Of a stretch of DNA of 64,000 bases, positions 1-8,139 are shown one piece after another (position 1 is the first letter of the stretch; each line of letters begins with the position of its first letter). Origin of the DNA: JAKSCF01 sp028279945 (GTDB lineage Bacteria > Bacillota > Clostridia > Peptostreptococcales > JAAYPU01); contig JANQMT010000105.1 in NCBI GenBank assembly GCA_028279945.1, forward strand, positions 1-64,000, in the 5' to 3' direction. Both the position numbers and the translations under genes were made by a program. The notes under the pieces were generated by a model. That model saw nothing but the letters and a program-made list of their open reading frames with translations. It was not told the DNA's origin and searched no databases.

Positions 1-51
1 CCCAGTTGTAATTATTACAATGGAAAGGAAGTCGTTGCTGCGGAAAAGTAA
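1..51 (+). CDS. C-terminal end of an unidentified gene
   Basis: The first 51 bases read open in frame 1 for 16 codons, ending in EVVAAEK and a TAA stop at 49-51. A strong terminator hairpin follows four bases later, which supports a real gene end here. The fragment is too short to recognise a family, so no function is offered. Only the extreme C-terminus lies in the window. Confidence 0.5.
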   Translation, partial: PSCNYYNGKEVVAAEK

Positions 52-54
52 AAT

Positions 55-83
55 GAAGCTGCTTATAGCAGCTTCTTGTTTTT
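55..83 (+). terminator. Rho-independent terminator
   Basis: GAAGCTGCT at 55-63 pairs perfectly with AGCAGCTTC at 67-75 around a 3-nt loop, and a T-rich tract follows (76-83). It ends transcription of the gene truncated at the left edge. Confidence 0.85.
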
Positions 84-98
84 CTAAAGTTAACAAAA

Positions 99-674
99 AT
101 GATTATGAAACGATTAAGTATTTGTGTGGATATTGATGGCACCATTACAGACCCATTTTATTGGGTGGATGATGTCAATCAACATTTTAACAAATCAATA
201 AAACCGGAAGAAATTACAACCTATAATATTCCTAAGGCCCATAATATCTCGGATGAAGCGTTTTTAGAGTATTATATGGAATATGGGGCAAAAATGCATT
301 TAAGTGCAAAAATAAGAGAAGGAGCGGCTTATTACCTTCAAGAGCTCCATAATGTCCATAATATATATTATGTCACTGCAAGAATGTCCCATATGAATGA
401 TGTAACAGAAGTCTGGTTTAATAAATACAGTGTGCCCTTTAAAGAGATTTATTATCTTGGAAGCCACGATAAGCTCAATAAAGCCCAAGAACTAAATTGT
501 GATATCTTCATAGAAGACCGATTAGAAAATGCTTTACAATTATCAGAGGCCGGAATAGAGGTATATTTAGTCGATTGTCCATATAATCAATTTGAGTTAA
601 ATGACAAGATTATCAGAGTGAATACCTGGGAAGACATTTATAATGAAGTCAATAAACGTTTTAGAGAGTGGTGA
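99..674 (+). CDS. 5'(3')-deoxyribonucleotidase-like HAD phosphatase
   Basis: A 191-residue protein of the HAD superfamily resembling the cytosolic 5'(3')-deoxyribonucleotidase (NT5C / YqfW) group, which removes phosphate from nucleoside monophosphates in the cytoplasm. HAD motif I is seen near the N-terminus as DIDGT (about residues 11-15). The basic motif III lies in the segment GSHDKLNKAQ and the acidic motif IV in IFIEDR. The length is typical for the family. The start is uncertain by two codons: a second ATG at 105 would also serve, and no strong ribosome site is visible. A short membrane-protein gene overlaps its stop. The substrate is inferred from family only. Confidence 0.8.
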   Translation: MIMKRLSICVDIDGTITDPFYWVDDVNQHFNKSIKPEEITTYNIPKAHNISDEAFLEYYMEYGAKMHLSAKIREGAAYYLQELHNVHNIYYVTARMSHMNDVTEVWFNKYSVPFKEIYYLGSHDKLNKAQELNCDIFIEDRLENALQLSEAGIEVYLVDCPYNQFELNDKIIRVNTWEDIYNEVNKRFREW

Positions 675-823
675 TTAGATTGTTTCAATTAGACCATAAC
701 TTTATCTATATAGCCATTATCATACTGTTTATTATTTTTATTTCAATTCAGTATACCTTAAATAAAATATATGTGGTTTTAAAAGAGATAAAACAAATTT
801 TAAAAAGCAAGCGTGAGATATAA
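671..823 (+). CDS. 50-residue single-pass membrane microprotein
   Basis: A GTG-started frame of 50 codons overlaps the stop of the nucleotidase gene (GTG at 671-673, TGA at 672-674), an arrangement typical of translational coupling. The product has a short polar start, one very hydrophobic stretch rich in I, F and L (about residues 11-27), then a basic tail ending KSKREI. This fits a small inner-membrane protein with its C-terminus inside. No family is recognised. A terminator follows at 853, so it is the last gene of its unit. The coding call rests on layout and composition. Confidence 0.5.
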   Translation: MIRLFQLDHNFIYIAIIILFIIFISIQYTLNKIYVVLKEIKQILKSKREI

Positions 824-852
824 CGTGAATATTAACAATTTAGCCAAATTAT

Positions 853-887
853 AAAATGCCATGCGCTATACTGCTGCATGGCATTTT
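853..887. terminator. Bidirectional terminator between convergent genes
   Basis: AAAATGCCATGC (853-864) pairs with GCATGGCATTTT (876-887) around an 11-nt loop. A-rich and T-rich flanks make it usable from both sides, between the rightward microprotein gene and the leftward dap operon. Confidence 0.8.
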
Positions 888-932
888 AAAACTAAGAAGT
901 AAATTTTAAATAAGGTACAATTGTATCATTTA

Positions 933-1649
933 TTACCTTAAATCTTCTAACAATTTGGTTTTTTCAATGGTTTGTGCATCTTTTCTTTTTATGATTGTAC
1001 CTGGACAACCAGCTACAACACAGCCGGCAGGTACGTCTTTTGTAACAATAGCCCCTGCAGCCACTACAGCACCTTCTCCAATCTTAACACCTTCTAATAC
1101 AACGGCATTAGCACCTATCATAACATCATCTTCAATGATAACAGGCGTAGCGCTTGGAGGCTCTAAAACTCCGGCTAATACGGCACCGGCGCCTACATGA
1201 CAATTTTTGCCCACCGTAACTCTTGCGCCTAATACAGCATTCATATCAATCATAGTCGCTTCGCCAATTTCACATCCAATATTAATAACAGCACCCATCA
1301 TAACAATAACTTGTTTATGAATTTTAACACGGTCTCTGATAATAGCACCGGGTTCAATCCTTGCATTAATTTCTGTTAAATCCAGCATTGGAATAGCCGA
1401 GTTTCTTCTGTCGTTTTCAATATGATAATAGGATATTTTATTAGCATGTTCTTTTAAGTACGCGGTAATGTCTGAATTTTCCCCGATTATGACCCAAAAA
1501 TGATCATTACCAAATATTTTTGCATTTTTACAAGTTGTATCTTTTAAATCTCCGTTAACATATGCTTTGATAGGCGTAGATTTATTAGCATCTTTAATAT
1601 ATCTTGCAATATTGTAGGGGTCGATTAAATCAAGTACCTTATTCGTCAT
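933..1649 (-). CDS. dapH: 2,3,4,5-tetrahydropyridine-2,6-dicarboxylate N-acetyltransferase
   Basis: DapH acetylates tetrahydrodipicolinate with acetyl-CoA, committing the diaminopimelate/lysine pathway to its acetylase branch. The 238-residue protein has an N-terminal DapH domain and then a left-handed beta-helix of hexapeptide repeats (for example GAVINIGCEIGEATMID), ending in the usual xenobiotic-acetyltransferase-like tail. The ATG at 1649 is chosen because AAAGGA sits nine bases upstream; a longer reading from a TTG at 1667 would put the ribosome site inside the gene. It is the last gene of asd-dapA-dapB-dapH, 24 nt after dapB, and shares the lysine riboswitch of that operon. Confidence 0.95.
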   Translation of the reverse strand: MTNKVLDLIDPYNIARYIKDANKSTPIKAYVNGDLKDTTCKNAKIFGNDHFWVIIGENSDITAYLKEHANKISYYHIENDRRNSAIPMLDLTEINARIEPGAIIRDRVKIHKQVIVMMGAVINIGCEIGEATMIDMNAVLGARVTVGKNCHVGAGAVLAGVLEPPSATPVIIEDDVMIGANAVVLEGVKIGEGAVVAAGAIVTKDVPAGCVVAGCPGTIIKRKDAQTIEKTKLLEDLR

Positions 1650-1673
1650 TTGTTTCATTCCTTTCAATAGATA

Positions 1674-2426
1674 TTAGCCCTTATTTAATAAGTCAGTCAT
1701 ATTATATAATCCTTTTTCGGCTTTGGCTATAAATTTTGCAGCTTTTATTGCACCATATGCAAAAATATTTTTTGAAAGTGCAGTATGCTTAATTTCAATG
1801 ACTTCATCTGACCCGGCAAAAATGACAGTGTGTTCACCAGGAATGGTGCCGCCACGTACCGCATGAATACCTAAATCAGTCATTTTACATACATCACTTT
1901 TTGAATGTCTGCCAAATACGTAGTCTTTTTTGACTTTACAAGTGTCATTAACGGTATCTGCTAATAGAAAGGCTGTTCCGCTAGGGGAGTCTACCTTCTT
2001 AGTATGATGCTTTTCGATGATTTCTATGTTAAAATTTTCTTCCAGTGGTGGAACAATTAATTTAATAGCTTCAGTTAATACATTAATGCCTAAAGACATA
2101 TTGGCGCTTCGAAATACAGGAATCTTTTTTGCAGCTTCTTCCAATAAGTCATATTGTTCATCAGTTAAGCCTGTAGTGCATACTACAACAGGAAGCTTTG
2201 CTTCAACACAGTACTGTATCAGTTTAGGGACAATACTAAAGTGAGAAAAGTCTATGACTGCATCTGCTTCTACTGTACACTCTTGAGCAGAAGAAAATAC
2301 GGGGAATGCATTTTCACCTGGAAAAGAATCGATGCCTGCTACAATTTCTATTTCGGGATCATTCACTATCAATTTTTTTAATGTATTTCCCATTTTTCCA
2401 TTAATACCATGTATAATAACTTTCAT
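1674..2426 (-). CDS. dapB: 4-hydroxy-tetrahydrodipicolinate reductase
   Basis: DapB reduces hydroxy-tetrahydrodipicolinate to tetrahydrodipicolinate with NAD(P)H in the cytoplasm. The 250-residue protein opens with the dinucleotide-binding loop GINGKMG (residues 7-13). It carries the DapB signature EKHHTKKVDSPSGTA, which holds the catalytic His and Lys and the substrate-binding PSGTA. Length is normal. The gene lies between dapA (45-nt gap) and dapH (24-nt gap) in one leftward operon. Confidence 0.96.
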   Translation of the reverse strand: MKVIIHGINGKMGNTLKKLIVNDPEIEIVAGIDSFPGENAFPVFSSAQECTVEADAVIDFSHFSIVPKLIQYCVEAKLPVVVCTTGLTDEQYDLLEEAAKKIPVFRSANMSLGINVLTEAIKLIVPPLEENFNIEIIEKHHTKKVDSPSGTAFLLADTVNDTCKVKKDYVFGRHSKSDVCKMTDLGIHAVRGGTIPGEHTVIFAGSDEVIEIKHTALSKNIFAYGAIKAAKFIAKAEKGLYNMTDLLNKG

Positions 2427-2471
2427 TTTTTTTAGCCTCCCAAGTTACTTTAATGTTATGACAACGGACGG

Positions 2472-3353
2472 TTACTTAATTAGACCGTAATTTTTCATTT
2501 CTGTTTTTAATACTTCAAGATTCTCATCATCCATTTCGTATAGAGGTGGTCGTAAATCTCCGCCATTCTTACCCATTAAGCTAACAGCTGTTTTAATAGG
2601 TACAGGGTTAACTTCTATAAAGACAGAATCAATCAATGGCAGCAGACCGAGTTGCATGTCACACGCTTTTTTAGTGTCACCATCTAAAAATGCCATGACC
2701 ATATCATGCGTATCTTTTGGAGCAATATTGGCTACTGTTGAGATAGCACCAATGCCGCCTACAGAGCAAAGAGGTATAATCATATCATCGTTGCCGGAGT
2801 AAAGATCAAAATCATCGGGTGTTAATCTTGATATTTCAGCAACTTGAACGATATTACCGCTTGCTTCTTTAATACCGATAATATTTTTATGCTGCGCCAG
2901 TTGTGCAACCGTTGATGGAAGCATATTAATGCCTGTTCTTGAAGGAACGTTATAAAGAATGATAGGCGTGTTAACACTATCAGCAATTTCTGTAAAATGT
3001 CTAACCAATCCTTTTTGAGTAGATTTGTTATAATAAGGCGTAACGCTTAATAAACCATCTACTCCGACTTTTTCTGCCTCAACGCTTAAGTGGATAGCAT
3101 GAGGTGTATCATTACTGCCTACACCGGCAATAACAGGAAGACGGCCGTTAATGGTATCGACAGCAAACTTTATAGTATCCAAATGTTCTGCATCAGGCAT
3201 GGTAGATGCCTCTCCTGTTGTACCACAGATAATAATGGCATCAGTACTTTGGTCTACATGCCAATTCAATAGATTTTTTAGACTTTCTTTATCGACTTTC
3301 CCATCCTTAAAAGGGGTGATGACAGCCACTCCGGATCCTTTATAAATACTCAT
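2472..3353 (-). CDS. dapA: 4-hydroxy-tetrahydrodipicolinate synthase
   Basis: DapA condenses pyruvate with aspartate semialdehyde, the first step unique to diaminopimelate and lysine. The 293-residue TIM barrel shows GTTGE (residues 44-48) in the substrate site, the catalytic tyrosine Y134 in ILYNVPSRTG and the Schiff-base lysine K162 in IGIKEASGN, all at standard spacing. It lies 48 nt downstream of asd and 45 nt upstream of dapB in the riboswitch-controlled operon. Feedback inhibition by lysine is not assignable from sequence. Confidence 0.97.
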   Translation of the reverse strand: MSIYKGSGVAVITPFKDGKVDKESLKNLLNWHVDQSTDAIIICGTTGEASTMPDAEHLDTIKFAVDTINGRLPVIAGVGSNDTPHAIHLSVEAEKVGVDGLLSVTPYYNKSTQKGLVRHFTEIADSVNTPIILYNVPSRTGINMLPSTVAQLAQHKNIIGIKEASGNIVQVAEISRLTPDDFDLYSGNDDMIIPLCSVGGIGAISTVANIAPKDTHDMVMAFLDGDTKKACDMQLGLLPLIDSVFIEVNPVPIKTAVSLMGKNGGDLRPPLYEMDDENLEVLKTEMKNYGLIK

Positions 3354-3401
3354 TGTTATACATTCCTTTCTTTAATTATAAAATCTTATTTTCTTTTGTA
3401 C

Positions 3402-4388
3402 TTAGATCATAAGTTCGGCAATTTGTACTGCATTGGTTGCAGCACCTTTTCTAATGTTGTCGGCTACTACCCACATGTTGAGGGCGCTATCGGCACTAAA
3501 ATCTCTTCGCAGCCTGCCCACATAAACTTCATCTTTACCGGCTGAACTTCTCGCTAGTGGATAAATGTTATTAAATGGATCATCTTGAAGAATGATACCT
3601 GGGGCTTCTTCTAATATCTTTTTAACATCTTCCAGTTCATATGGTTTTTCAAATTCCACATTTATAGATTCACTGTGAGAGTCTTTAACGGGCACTCTAA
3701 CTGTAGTAGCAGTTATTTTCAGGTCATAATCGCCTAGTATTTTCATGGTTTCGTTAATCATTTTCATTTCTTCCTTGGTATACCCATTTTCCATAAAAAC
3801 ATCAATGTGCGGCAAGCAGTTGCCGGCGATGGGATGAGGATAGGCAGCCTTTAAATCATTGCCCTTTAAACCTTCCTCTAAGTCTTTAACACCTTTTACA
3901 CCTGAACCGGATACAGCTTGATAAGTAGAGTATACGATTCTTTTTATTTTATAGTGATCATGTAAAGCTTTTAAAGGAACTACAGCCTGAATTGTAGAGC
4001 AATTTGGATTGGCAATGATGCCTTTATGTTTTTTAACATCTTGTGGATTGACTTCAGGAACAATAAGTGGAACGTCTTTATCCATTCTCCATGCACTGCT
4101 GTTGTCAATAACCACGACACCTTTGGAAGCGGCTATTGGGGCAAAAGTCGTACTGGTAGAACCTCCTGCTGAAAATAAGGCAATATCTATGTCTTTATCA
4201 AAAGATTTTTCTGTAAGTTCTTCAATTACATAATCTTTTCCTTTAAAAGTTATAGTTTGACCTGCTGATTTAGCAGAAGCCATTAGATATAAATGGTTAA
4301 ATGGGAAGTTTCTTTGTTCTAATACTTTCAAAAATGTGCGACCTACCATTCCTGTAGAACCTACTATCGCGAGATTTGGTTTCTTCAT
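3402..4388 (-). CDS. asd: Aspartate-semialdehyde dehydrogenase
   Basis: Asd reduces aspartyl phosphate to aspartate semialdehyde with NADPH, the branch point feeding both the dap genes here and hom (at 23.4 kb). The 328-residue protein has the nucleotide loop GSTGMVG (residues 10-16) and the catalytic cysteine C130 in NPNCSTIQ; the substrate-binding histidine lies in VKDSHSES. It is the first gene of the leftward operon, preceded by GGAGG and a roughly 340-nt leader holding a lysine riboswitch and terminator. Placing asd first makes lysine control the entry of the whole aspartate family. Confidence 0.97.
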   Translation of the reverse strand: MKKPNLAIVGSTGMVGRTFLKVLEQRNFPFNHLYLMASAKSAGQTITFKGKDYVIEELTEKSFDKDIDIALFSAGGSTSTTFAPIAASKGVVVIDNSSAWRMDKDVPLIVPEVNPQDVKKHKGIIANPNCSTIQAVVPLKALHDHYKIKRIVYSTYQAVSGSGVKGVKDLEEGLKGNDLKAAYPHPIAGNCLPHIDVFMENGYTKEEMKMINETMKILGDYDLKITATTVRVPVKDSHSESINVEFEKPYELEDVKKILEEAPGIILQDDPFNNIYPLARSSAGKDEVYVGRLRRDFSADSALNMWVVADNIRKGAATNAVQIAELMI

Positions 4389-4472
4389 TTCTTGTCCTCC
4401 TCAACGTAATTATTACTTTATTATATAATATTAAGATAAAATTTTTAATATTAATTATAAACATTGATAATA

Positions 4473-4506
4473 CAACAAAAATCGCGAGCAGAAACACTCA
4501 CGATTT
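4473..4506 (-). terminator. Riboswitch-controlled attenuator terminator before asd
   Basis: On the minus strand AATCGTGAG and CTCGCGATT form a 9-bp stem (one G-U) around TGTTTCTG, followed by TTTGTTG. It lies just downstream of the lysine aptamer. AGCAGAA shortly after the aptamer can pair with TTCTGCT inside the terminator, a plausible antiterminator used when lysine is scarce. Confidence 0.8.
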
Positions 4507-4528
4507 AACGTTCAAGTTCTGCTGCCTG

Positions 4529-4717
4529 TGTAAGCGCACCATTGAAAGCTGCAGGACCCTCAACGACAGTACTATACATATTCTGTATAGTCCCAGCAGT
4601 ATTCTTTGGGATGAAATACCACTTCGGCGATCATACCTTTCACACAAACTAACGATTCCCAAATCAATCATTTGTGTTACTGATTATCAACCGCGACCTC
4701 TTTACCACACGCTACTT
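4529..4717 (-). promoter_or_regulatory. Lysine riboswitch (L box)
   Basis: Read on the minus strand, this untranslated leader shows the conserved blocks of the lysine aptamer in order: AGAGGTCGCG near the 5' side, GATCGCCGAAG, CTGCTGGGA, and ACTGTCGTTGAGGGTCC. The closing helix P1 pairs GTAGCGT near 4717 with GCGCTTAC near 4529, with one bulged base. Its place between a strong promoter and a terminator upstream of asd-dapA-dapB-dapH matches known L-box logic, in which bound lysine favours termination. The call comes from motif memory, not a covariance search. Confidence 0.9.
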
Positions 4718-4732
4718 ATTAACATATAAGGT

Positions 4733-4762
4733 ATACTACCACATTGTATATTATGATGTCAA
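4733..4762 (-). promoter_or_regulatory. Sigma-A promoter of the asd-dap operon
   Basis: On the minus strand TTGACA (4757-4762) is followed after 18 nt by TAGTAT (4733-4738). The start point would fall near 4726, just before the riboswitch. Confidence 0.75.
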
Positions 4763-4793
4763 CGACAAAATACTATTAAATGTAAATAGCATG

Positions 4794-4802
4794 TGATATA
4801 AT
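4794..4802 (+). promoter_or_regulatory. Extended -10 promoter for the amidohydrolase gene
   Basis: TGATATAAT at 4794-4802 is an extended -10 element (TG-N-TATAAT) with no good -35. It is divergent from and close to the asd promoter, 106 nt before the amidohydrolase ATG. Confidence 0.55.
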
Positions 4803-4907
4803 TTGGAAAGAAATTTTTTTCGTCATTTCGACCGTATAAAATGACTGGATAAAATAGGATGTTCTTATATTATATGCATAATACCGGCTAAGTGACAAGG
4901 AGGAAGC

Positions 4908-6062
4908 ATGATTAAGATAAATGAGGGTATTTTAAAACTAAATAGTGAAGTAGTAGAGCTAAGAAGAAGGATACATCAATACCCTGAAAGAGGGTTTAAT
5001 GAGTATAAGACCAGTGAATTCATTAAAAATAAGTTAAAAGAGTATGGCGTAGATGAAATTCATGCCTCTGCCAAAACAGGTGTAATCGGGATATTAAGAG
5101 GCATCAACGGGGCACATACCACAGCCTTTCGCGCAGATATTGACGGATTACCCGTTCAGGAAGATAATACATGCGATTATAAATCTCTTAATGAAGGGTG
5201 TATGCATGCTTGTGGCCATGACGGACATACGGCTGCGTTGTTGGGATTTGTTAAATATGCGGTTCAAAATCGAAATCAAATTAAAGATCATCTGGTTTTT
5301 ATTTTTCAACCTGCTGAGGAAGGTCCCGGCGGGGCAGAGGTTATGGTATCGGAAGGCATCATTGAAAAGTACCGGATTGATCGCATCGTTGGATTGCACA
5401 TTTTTCCGGAATATCCTCAAGGTAAAGTGGCTGCCAAAGCAGGGGCTTTGATGGCAAGAAACGGAGAAGTGGGTATTACTGTTAAAGGGCAAACCGCTCA
5501 CGGCGCCATGCCTCATAAGGGTAAAGATGCTATTGTAACAGCTGCAAATTTCGTTATGGCAGCCCAGAGCTTAATGAGCCGAAACATTGATCCTATGAAC
5601 AGTGCGGTCTTCACAATGGGGAAGATTAATGGTGGTGAAGCAGGTAATGTTATTGCTGATGAGGTTCACATTGTTGGAACCATGCGAGCTTTCAGTGACG
5701 ATGTTTATGATACTTTGGTAAAGCGGATTGAAGGCATAGCTAAAGGAATGGGTGATGCATATGATTGTGAAATAAAGGTTGATTTCAATCATATGTATAG
5801 AGTGGTACAAAATGATGAACATCTTGTATCGGCACTACAAAAATCTGTAGGGGCAGAGGATTTCATTGAAGCCAAGCCGGCGATGATATCCGAGGATTTT
5901 TCTTTCTTCCAGCAAAAGGTTCCGGGTATGTTCTTTTTCGTTGGTTCGTATAATGAAGAAGCGGGATACACACACCCTTTACATAGCTCTAAGTTTAATT
6001 TTAATGAAGATATATTGATGACAGCCATACAGGTATATTGGAATTTATTACAAGAAATATGA
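4908..6062 (+). CDS. M20-family amidohydrolase, possibly N-acetyl-diaminopimelate deacetylase
   Basis: A 384-residue M20D metallo-amidohydrolase that would release an acyl group from an N-acylated amino acid in the cytoplasm. Metal-binding motifs are visible: MHACGHDGHTA (about residues 96-106), the catalytic EEGPGG segment and a late H in YTHPLH. AGGAGG precedes the ATG. The gene is divergent from the dap operon that carries dapH, and the acetylase pathway needs exactly such a deacetylase (DapL, B. subtilis YkuR). That role is inferred from position. Hippurate hydrolase or another N-acyl amino-acid hydrolase is equally allowed by the motifs. Confidence 0.85.
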   Translation: MIKINEGILKLNSEVVELRRRIHQYPERGFNEYKTSEFIKNKLKEYGVDEIHASAKTGVIGILRGINGAHTTAFRADIDGLPVQEDNTCDYKSLNEGCMHACGHDGHTAALLGFVKYAVQNRNQIKDHLVFIFQPAEEGPGGAEVMVSEGIIEKYRIDRIVGLHIFPEYPQGKVAAKAGALMARNGEVGITVKGQTAHGAMPHKGKDAIVTAANFVMAAQSLMSRNIDPMNSAVFTMGKINGGEAGNVIADEVHIVGTMRAFSDDVYDTLVKRIEGIAKGMGDAYDCEIKVDFNHMYRVVQNDEHLVSALQKSVGAEDFIEAKPAMISEDFSFFQQKVPGMFFFVGSYNEEAGYTHPLHSSKFNFNEDILMTAIQVYWNLLQEI

Positions 6063-6072
6063 GGTAAAAGAC

Positions 6073-6975
6073 ATGAATAAGCATCTCAAAGAAATATTTA
6101 CCATGAACCTATTTTATATGTTCATAGCATCCTTGCTGCTAACCTTAGGGGTAATCGTGCAGCAGAGAGACCTTATAATAGGTTTATTAATTACGGAATG
6201 GGTTCTGATATTTTTACCTGCTTTTATTTTTGTTAGAGTCAAAAAAATCAGATTGAAAGATTTAAATATACAACCACTAACCCTTCGAGACGGTATTCTT
6301 ACGATTTTGATTACTGTTTTTTCATATCCAATAGTGGTTTTTGTAAGTCTAACCTTTAATTTTATATTGAGTCTTTTTGTAGAGTTTGACCCTGTACAGA
6401 TCCCTTTGCCCAGGACTTTTGAAGAGTATTTAATTTATCTTCCGGTTATATCTCTGTCGGCAGGAATTTGTGAAGAATTTTTCTTTAGAGGGGTTATGTT
6501 ATGGCAGTACCGTGGTTTGGGTAAAAGAAACGCCATCATTATTTCATCCTTACTCTTTGGAGTATTTCATTTTAATTATCAAAATCTTATAGGTCCAATT
6601 TTACTGGGTATTATTTTTGGTTATTTAGTGTATAAAACAGGGAGTATTTTTGCCGGGATTATCGGTCATATGACGAATAACTTTATATCACTGACGTTAG
6701 GGTATATGGTCATGACGTATTCATCGGAGATAGAGCAAAATACCCAAGGCGTAAGCGATTTTACAGGCCTGATCAGCGCAATGATCAGCTGGGGGATTAT
6801 GGCATTTATAAGTCTGCAGGTCGTTAAGTGGCTGATTGGGAAAATCGGTAAAAATCACCAAGTAAAAGATGTAGAAGGAATGCGGTTAAGCGAAATGGGA
6901 AAAATGCCGTGGATACCGATTCATATTGTGATAGGGGCTTATTTGGTGATAACCCTCTTATCTTTCAATGTTTGA
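6073..6975 (+). CDS. CPBP-family intramembrane metalloprotease
   Basis: A 300-residue polytopic membrane protein of the CPBP (CAAX protease / bacteriocin-processing) family. The characteristic motifs are present: EEFFFRG (motif 1, paired glutamates), then FGVFHF with the second metal ligand, and GHMTNN (motif 3). About eight hydrophobic segments are visible. It begins 10 nt after the amidohydrolase stop, so the two are probably cotranscribed. Members cleave membrane-associated peptides or act in bacteriocin immunity; the substrate here is unknown. Confidence 0.88.
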   Translation: MNKHLKEIFTMNLFYMFIASLLLTLGVIVQQRDLIIGLLITEWVLIFLPAFIFVRVKKIRLKDLNIQPLTLRDGILTILITVFSYPIVVFVSLTFNFILSLFVEFDPVQIPLPRTFEEYLIYLPVISLSAGICEEFFFRGVMLWQYRGLGKRNAIIISSLLFGVFHFNYQNLIGPILLGIIFGYLVYKTGSIFAGIIGHMTNNFISLTLGYMVMTYSSEIEQNTQGVSDFTGLISAMISWGIMAFISLQVVKWLIGKIGKNHQVKDVEGMRLSEMGKMPWIPIHIVIGAYLVITLLSFNV

Positions 6976-7055
6976 CGGATGAAATAATAGAAGAATGGTA
7001 TATATTTCAGGCATATTCCTTATAATAATGAAAAAATCATTAGGAGTGTGTCTGT

Positions 7056-7232
7056 ATGAAAAAGAAAAAAGAGAAGAAGTTAACAGAGAATGATTTAATG
7101 AAGTATGAAATAGCTGAAGAACTGGGATTAATGAACAAAGTGAAAAAAGCCGGATGGGGAGGCCTTACAGCTAAGGAAACCGGAAGAATAGGCGGCATTA
7201 TGACATCAAGAAAAAAGAAAAAGAAAAAATAG
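7056..7232 (+). CDS. Alpha/beta-type small acid-soluble spore protein
   Basis: A 58-residue protein with the SASP core: KYEIAEELGL in the N-terminal half and GWGGLTAKETGRIGG in the C-terminal half, ending in a lysine tail. Such proteins coat and protect DNA in the dormant spore and are degraded by the Gpr protease during germination; EIAEELGL resembles the Gpr cleavage segment. TAGGAGTG precedes the ATG. It is shorter and more lysine-rich at both ends than the major SASPs, like the SspF/minor group. Forespore expression is inferred. It is direct evidence that the organism forms spores. Confidence 0.92.
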   Translation: MKKKKEKKLTENDLMKYEIAEELGLMNKVKKAGWGGLTAKETGRIGGIMTSRKKKKKK

Positions 7233-7261
7233 TTTGCTAAACAATTTTAAGGGGATTTAAT

Positions 7262-8137
7262 ATGAATCAAGTACTTATATCAATGGATAAAGAAATGAAC
7301 TTTAGAGCTTATACGGTACTTTCAACAGAAATGGTAGAAAAGATGCGAATCACTCATGACACGACACCGACGGCTTCAGCTGCATTAGGGAGAACCATTA
7401 TGTGTACATCTTTGATGGGTTTAATGTTGAAGGGAGATGAAAGTAAGGTAACCGTCATTATAAAAGGGAATGGAGAAGCAGGACAAATTTTAGTTGTGGC
7501 AGATTCAAAAGGGATCGTAAAAGGATATATACAAAACCCTAATGTGGATCTGCCATTAAATGATAATGGGAAATTAAATGTAGGTGCTGCAGTAGGTCCG
7601 GGGAATATGACCGTTATAAAAGATCTGGGCCTTAAGGAGCCGTATATTGGACAATCGGATTTGATAACCGGTGAAATAGCTGAAGATTTTACGGCGTATT
7701 TTGCCTATTCAGAGCAGCAGCCATCGTCTGTTTTGGCTGGGGTATTGGTCGATACGGATCATTCCATTAAAGCGGCAGGCGGATGTATCATTCAAATGCT
7801 CCCCCAGCCTGATGAAGATGTTCTGACAAAACTTGAACATACCATTAAAACCATTCCATCTATAACTGACTTAATTGTGAAAGCTGAAAATGTTCACCAA
7901 GTGCATGATGCTATTTTTGAGTCTTTTGAAATGCTGAAGATTGGAGAACATGAAGTGGACTATCAATGTGACTGTTCATGGGATGGATTTGAAAGAGGAT
8001 TGATCAGTTTAGGAAAAGAAGAGCTTGGAAAAATCTATCAAGAAGATGAACAGGCTGAGCTGGTCTGCCAATTCTGCCGGAAGAAATATCTGTTTGATAA
8101 AGTAAAGCTAAAAGATTTGCTTAAAAGCATAGAATAA
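7262..8137 (+). CDS. hslO: Hsp33 redox-regulated chaperone
   Basis: Hsp33 is a cytoplasmic holdase that is zinc-bound and inactive when reduced, and binds unfolding proteins when oxidised. The 291-residue protein matches the family over its full length. The C-terminal zinc switch cysteines are C236 and C238 (CDC) plus C269 and C272 (VCQFC), the normal CxC...CxxC arrangement. It follows the spore protein gene by 29 nt. After its stop comes a degraded gene fragment and then a terminator shared with the convergent hydantoinase gene. Confidence 0.96.
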   Translation: MNQVLISMDKEMNFRAYTVLSTEMVEKMRITHDTTPTASAALGRTIMCTSLMGLMLKGDESKVTVIIKGNGEAGQILVVADSKGIVKGYIQNPNVDLPLNDNGKLNVGAAVGPGNMTVIKDLGLKEPYIGQSDLITGEIAEDFTAYFAYSEQQPSSVLAGVLVDTDHSIKAAGGCIIQMLPQPDEDVLTKLEHTIKTIPSITDLIVKAENVHQVHDAIFESFEMLKIGEHEVDYQCDCSWDGFERGLISLGKEELGKIYQEDEQAELVCQFCRKKYLFDKVKLKDLLKSIE

Positions 8138-8139
8138 CA

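Noticed and set aside
955..1200. An 81-codon frame rich in A, P and T opposite dapH
   Set aside because: It is the shadow of the hexapeptide repeats of dapH on the other strand; its composition follows from that.
2017..2244. A frame opposite dapB
   Set aside because: It lies fully inside a canonical gene on the other strand and shows no independent start signal.
4376..4729. An open frame of 117 codons on the plus strand
   Set aside because: It lies antisense to the asd leader and crosses the conserved blocks of the lysine riboswitch and its terminator. It has no ribosome site.
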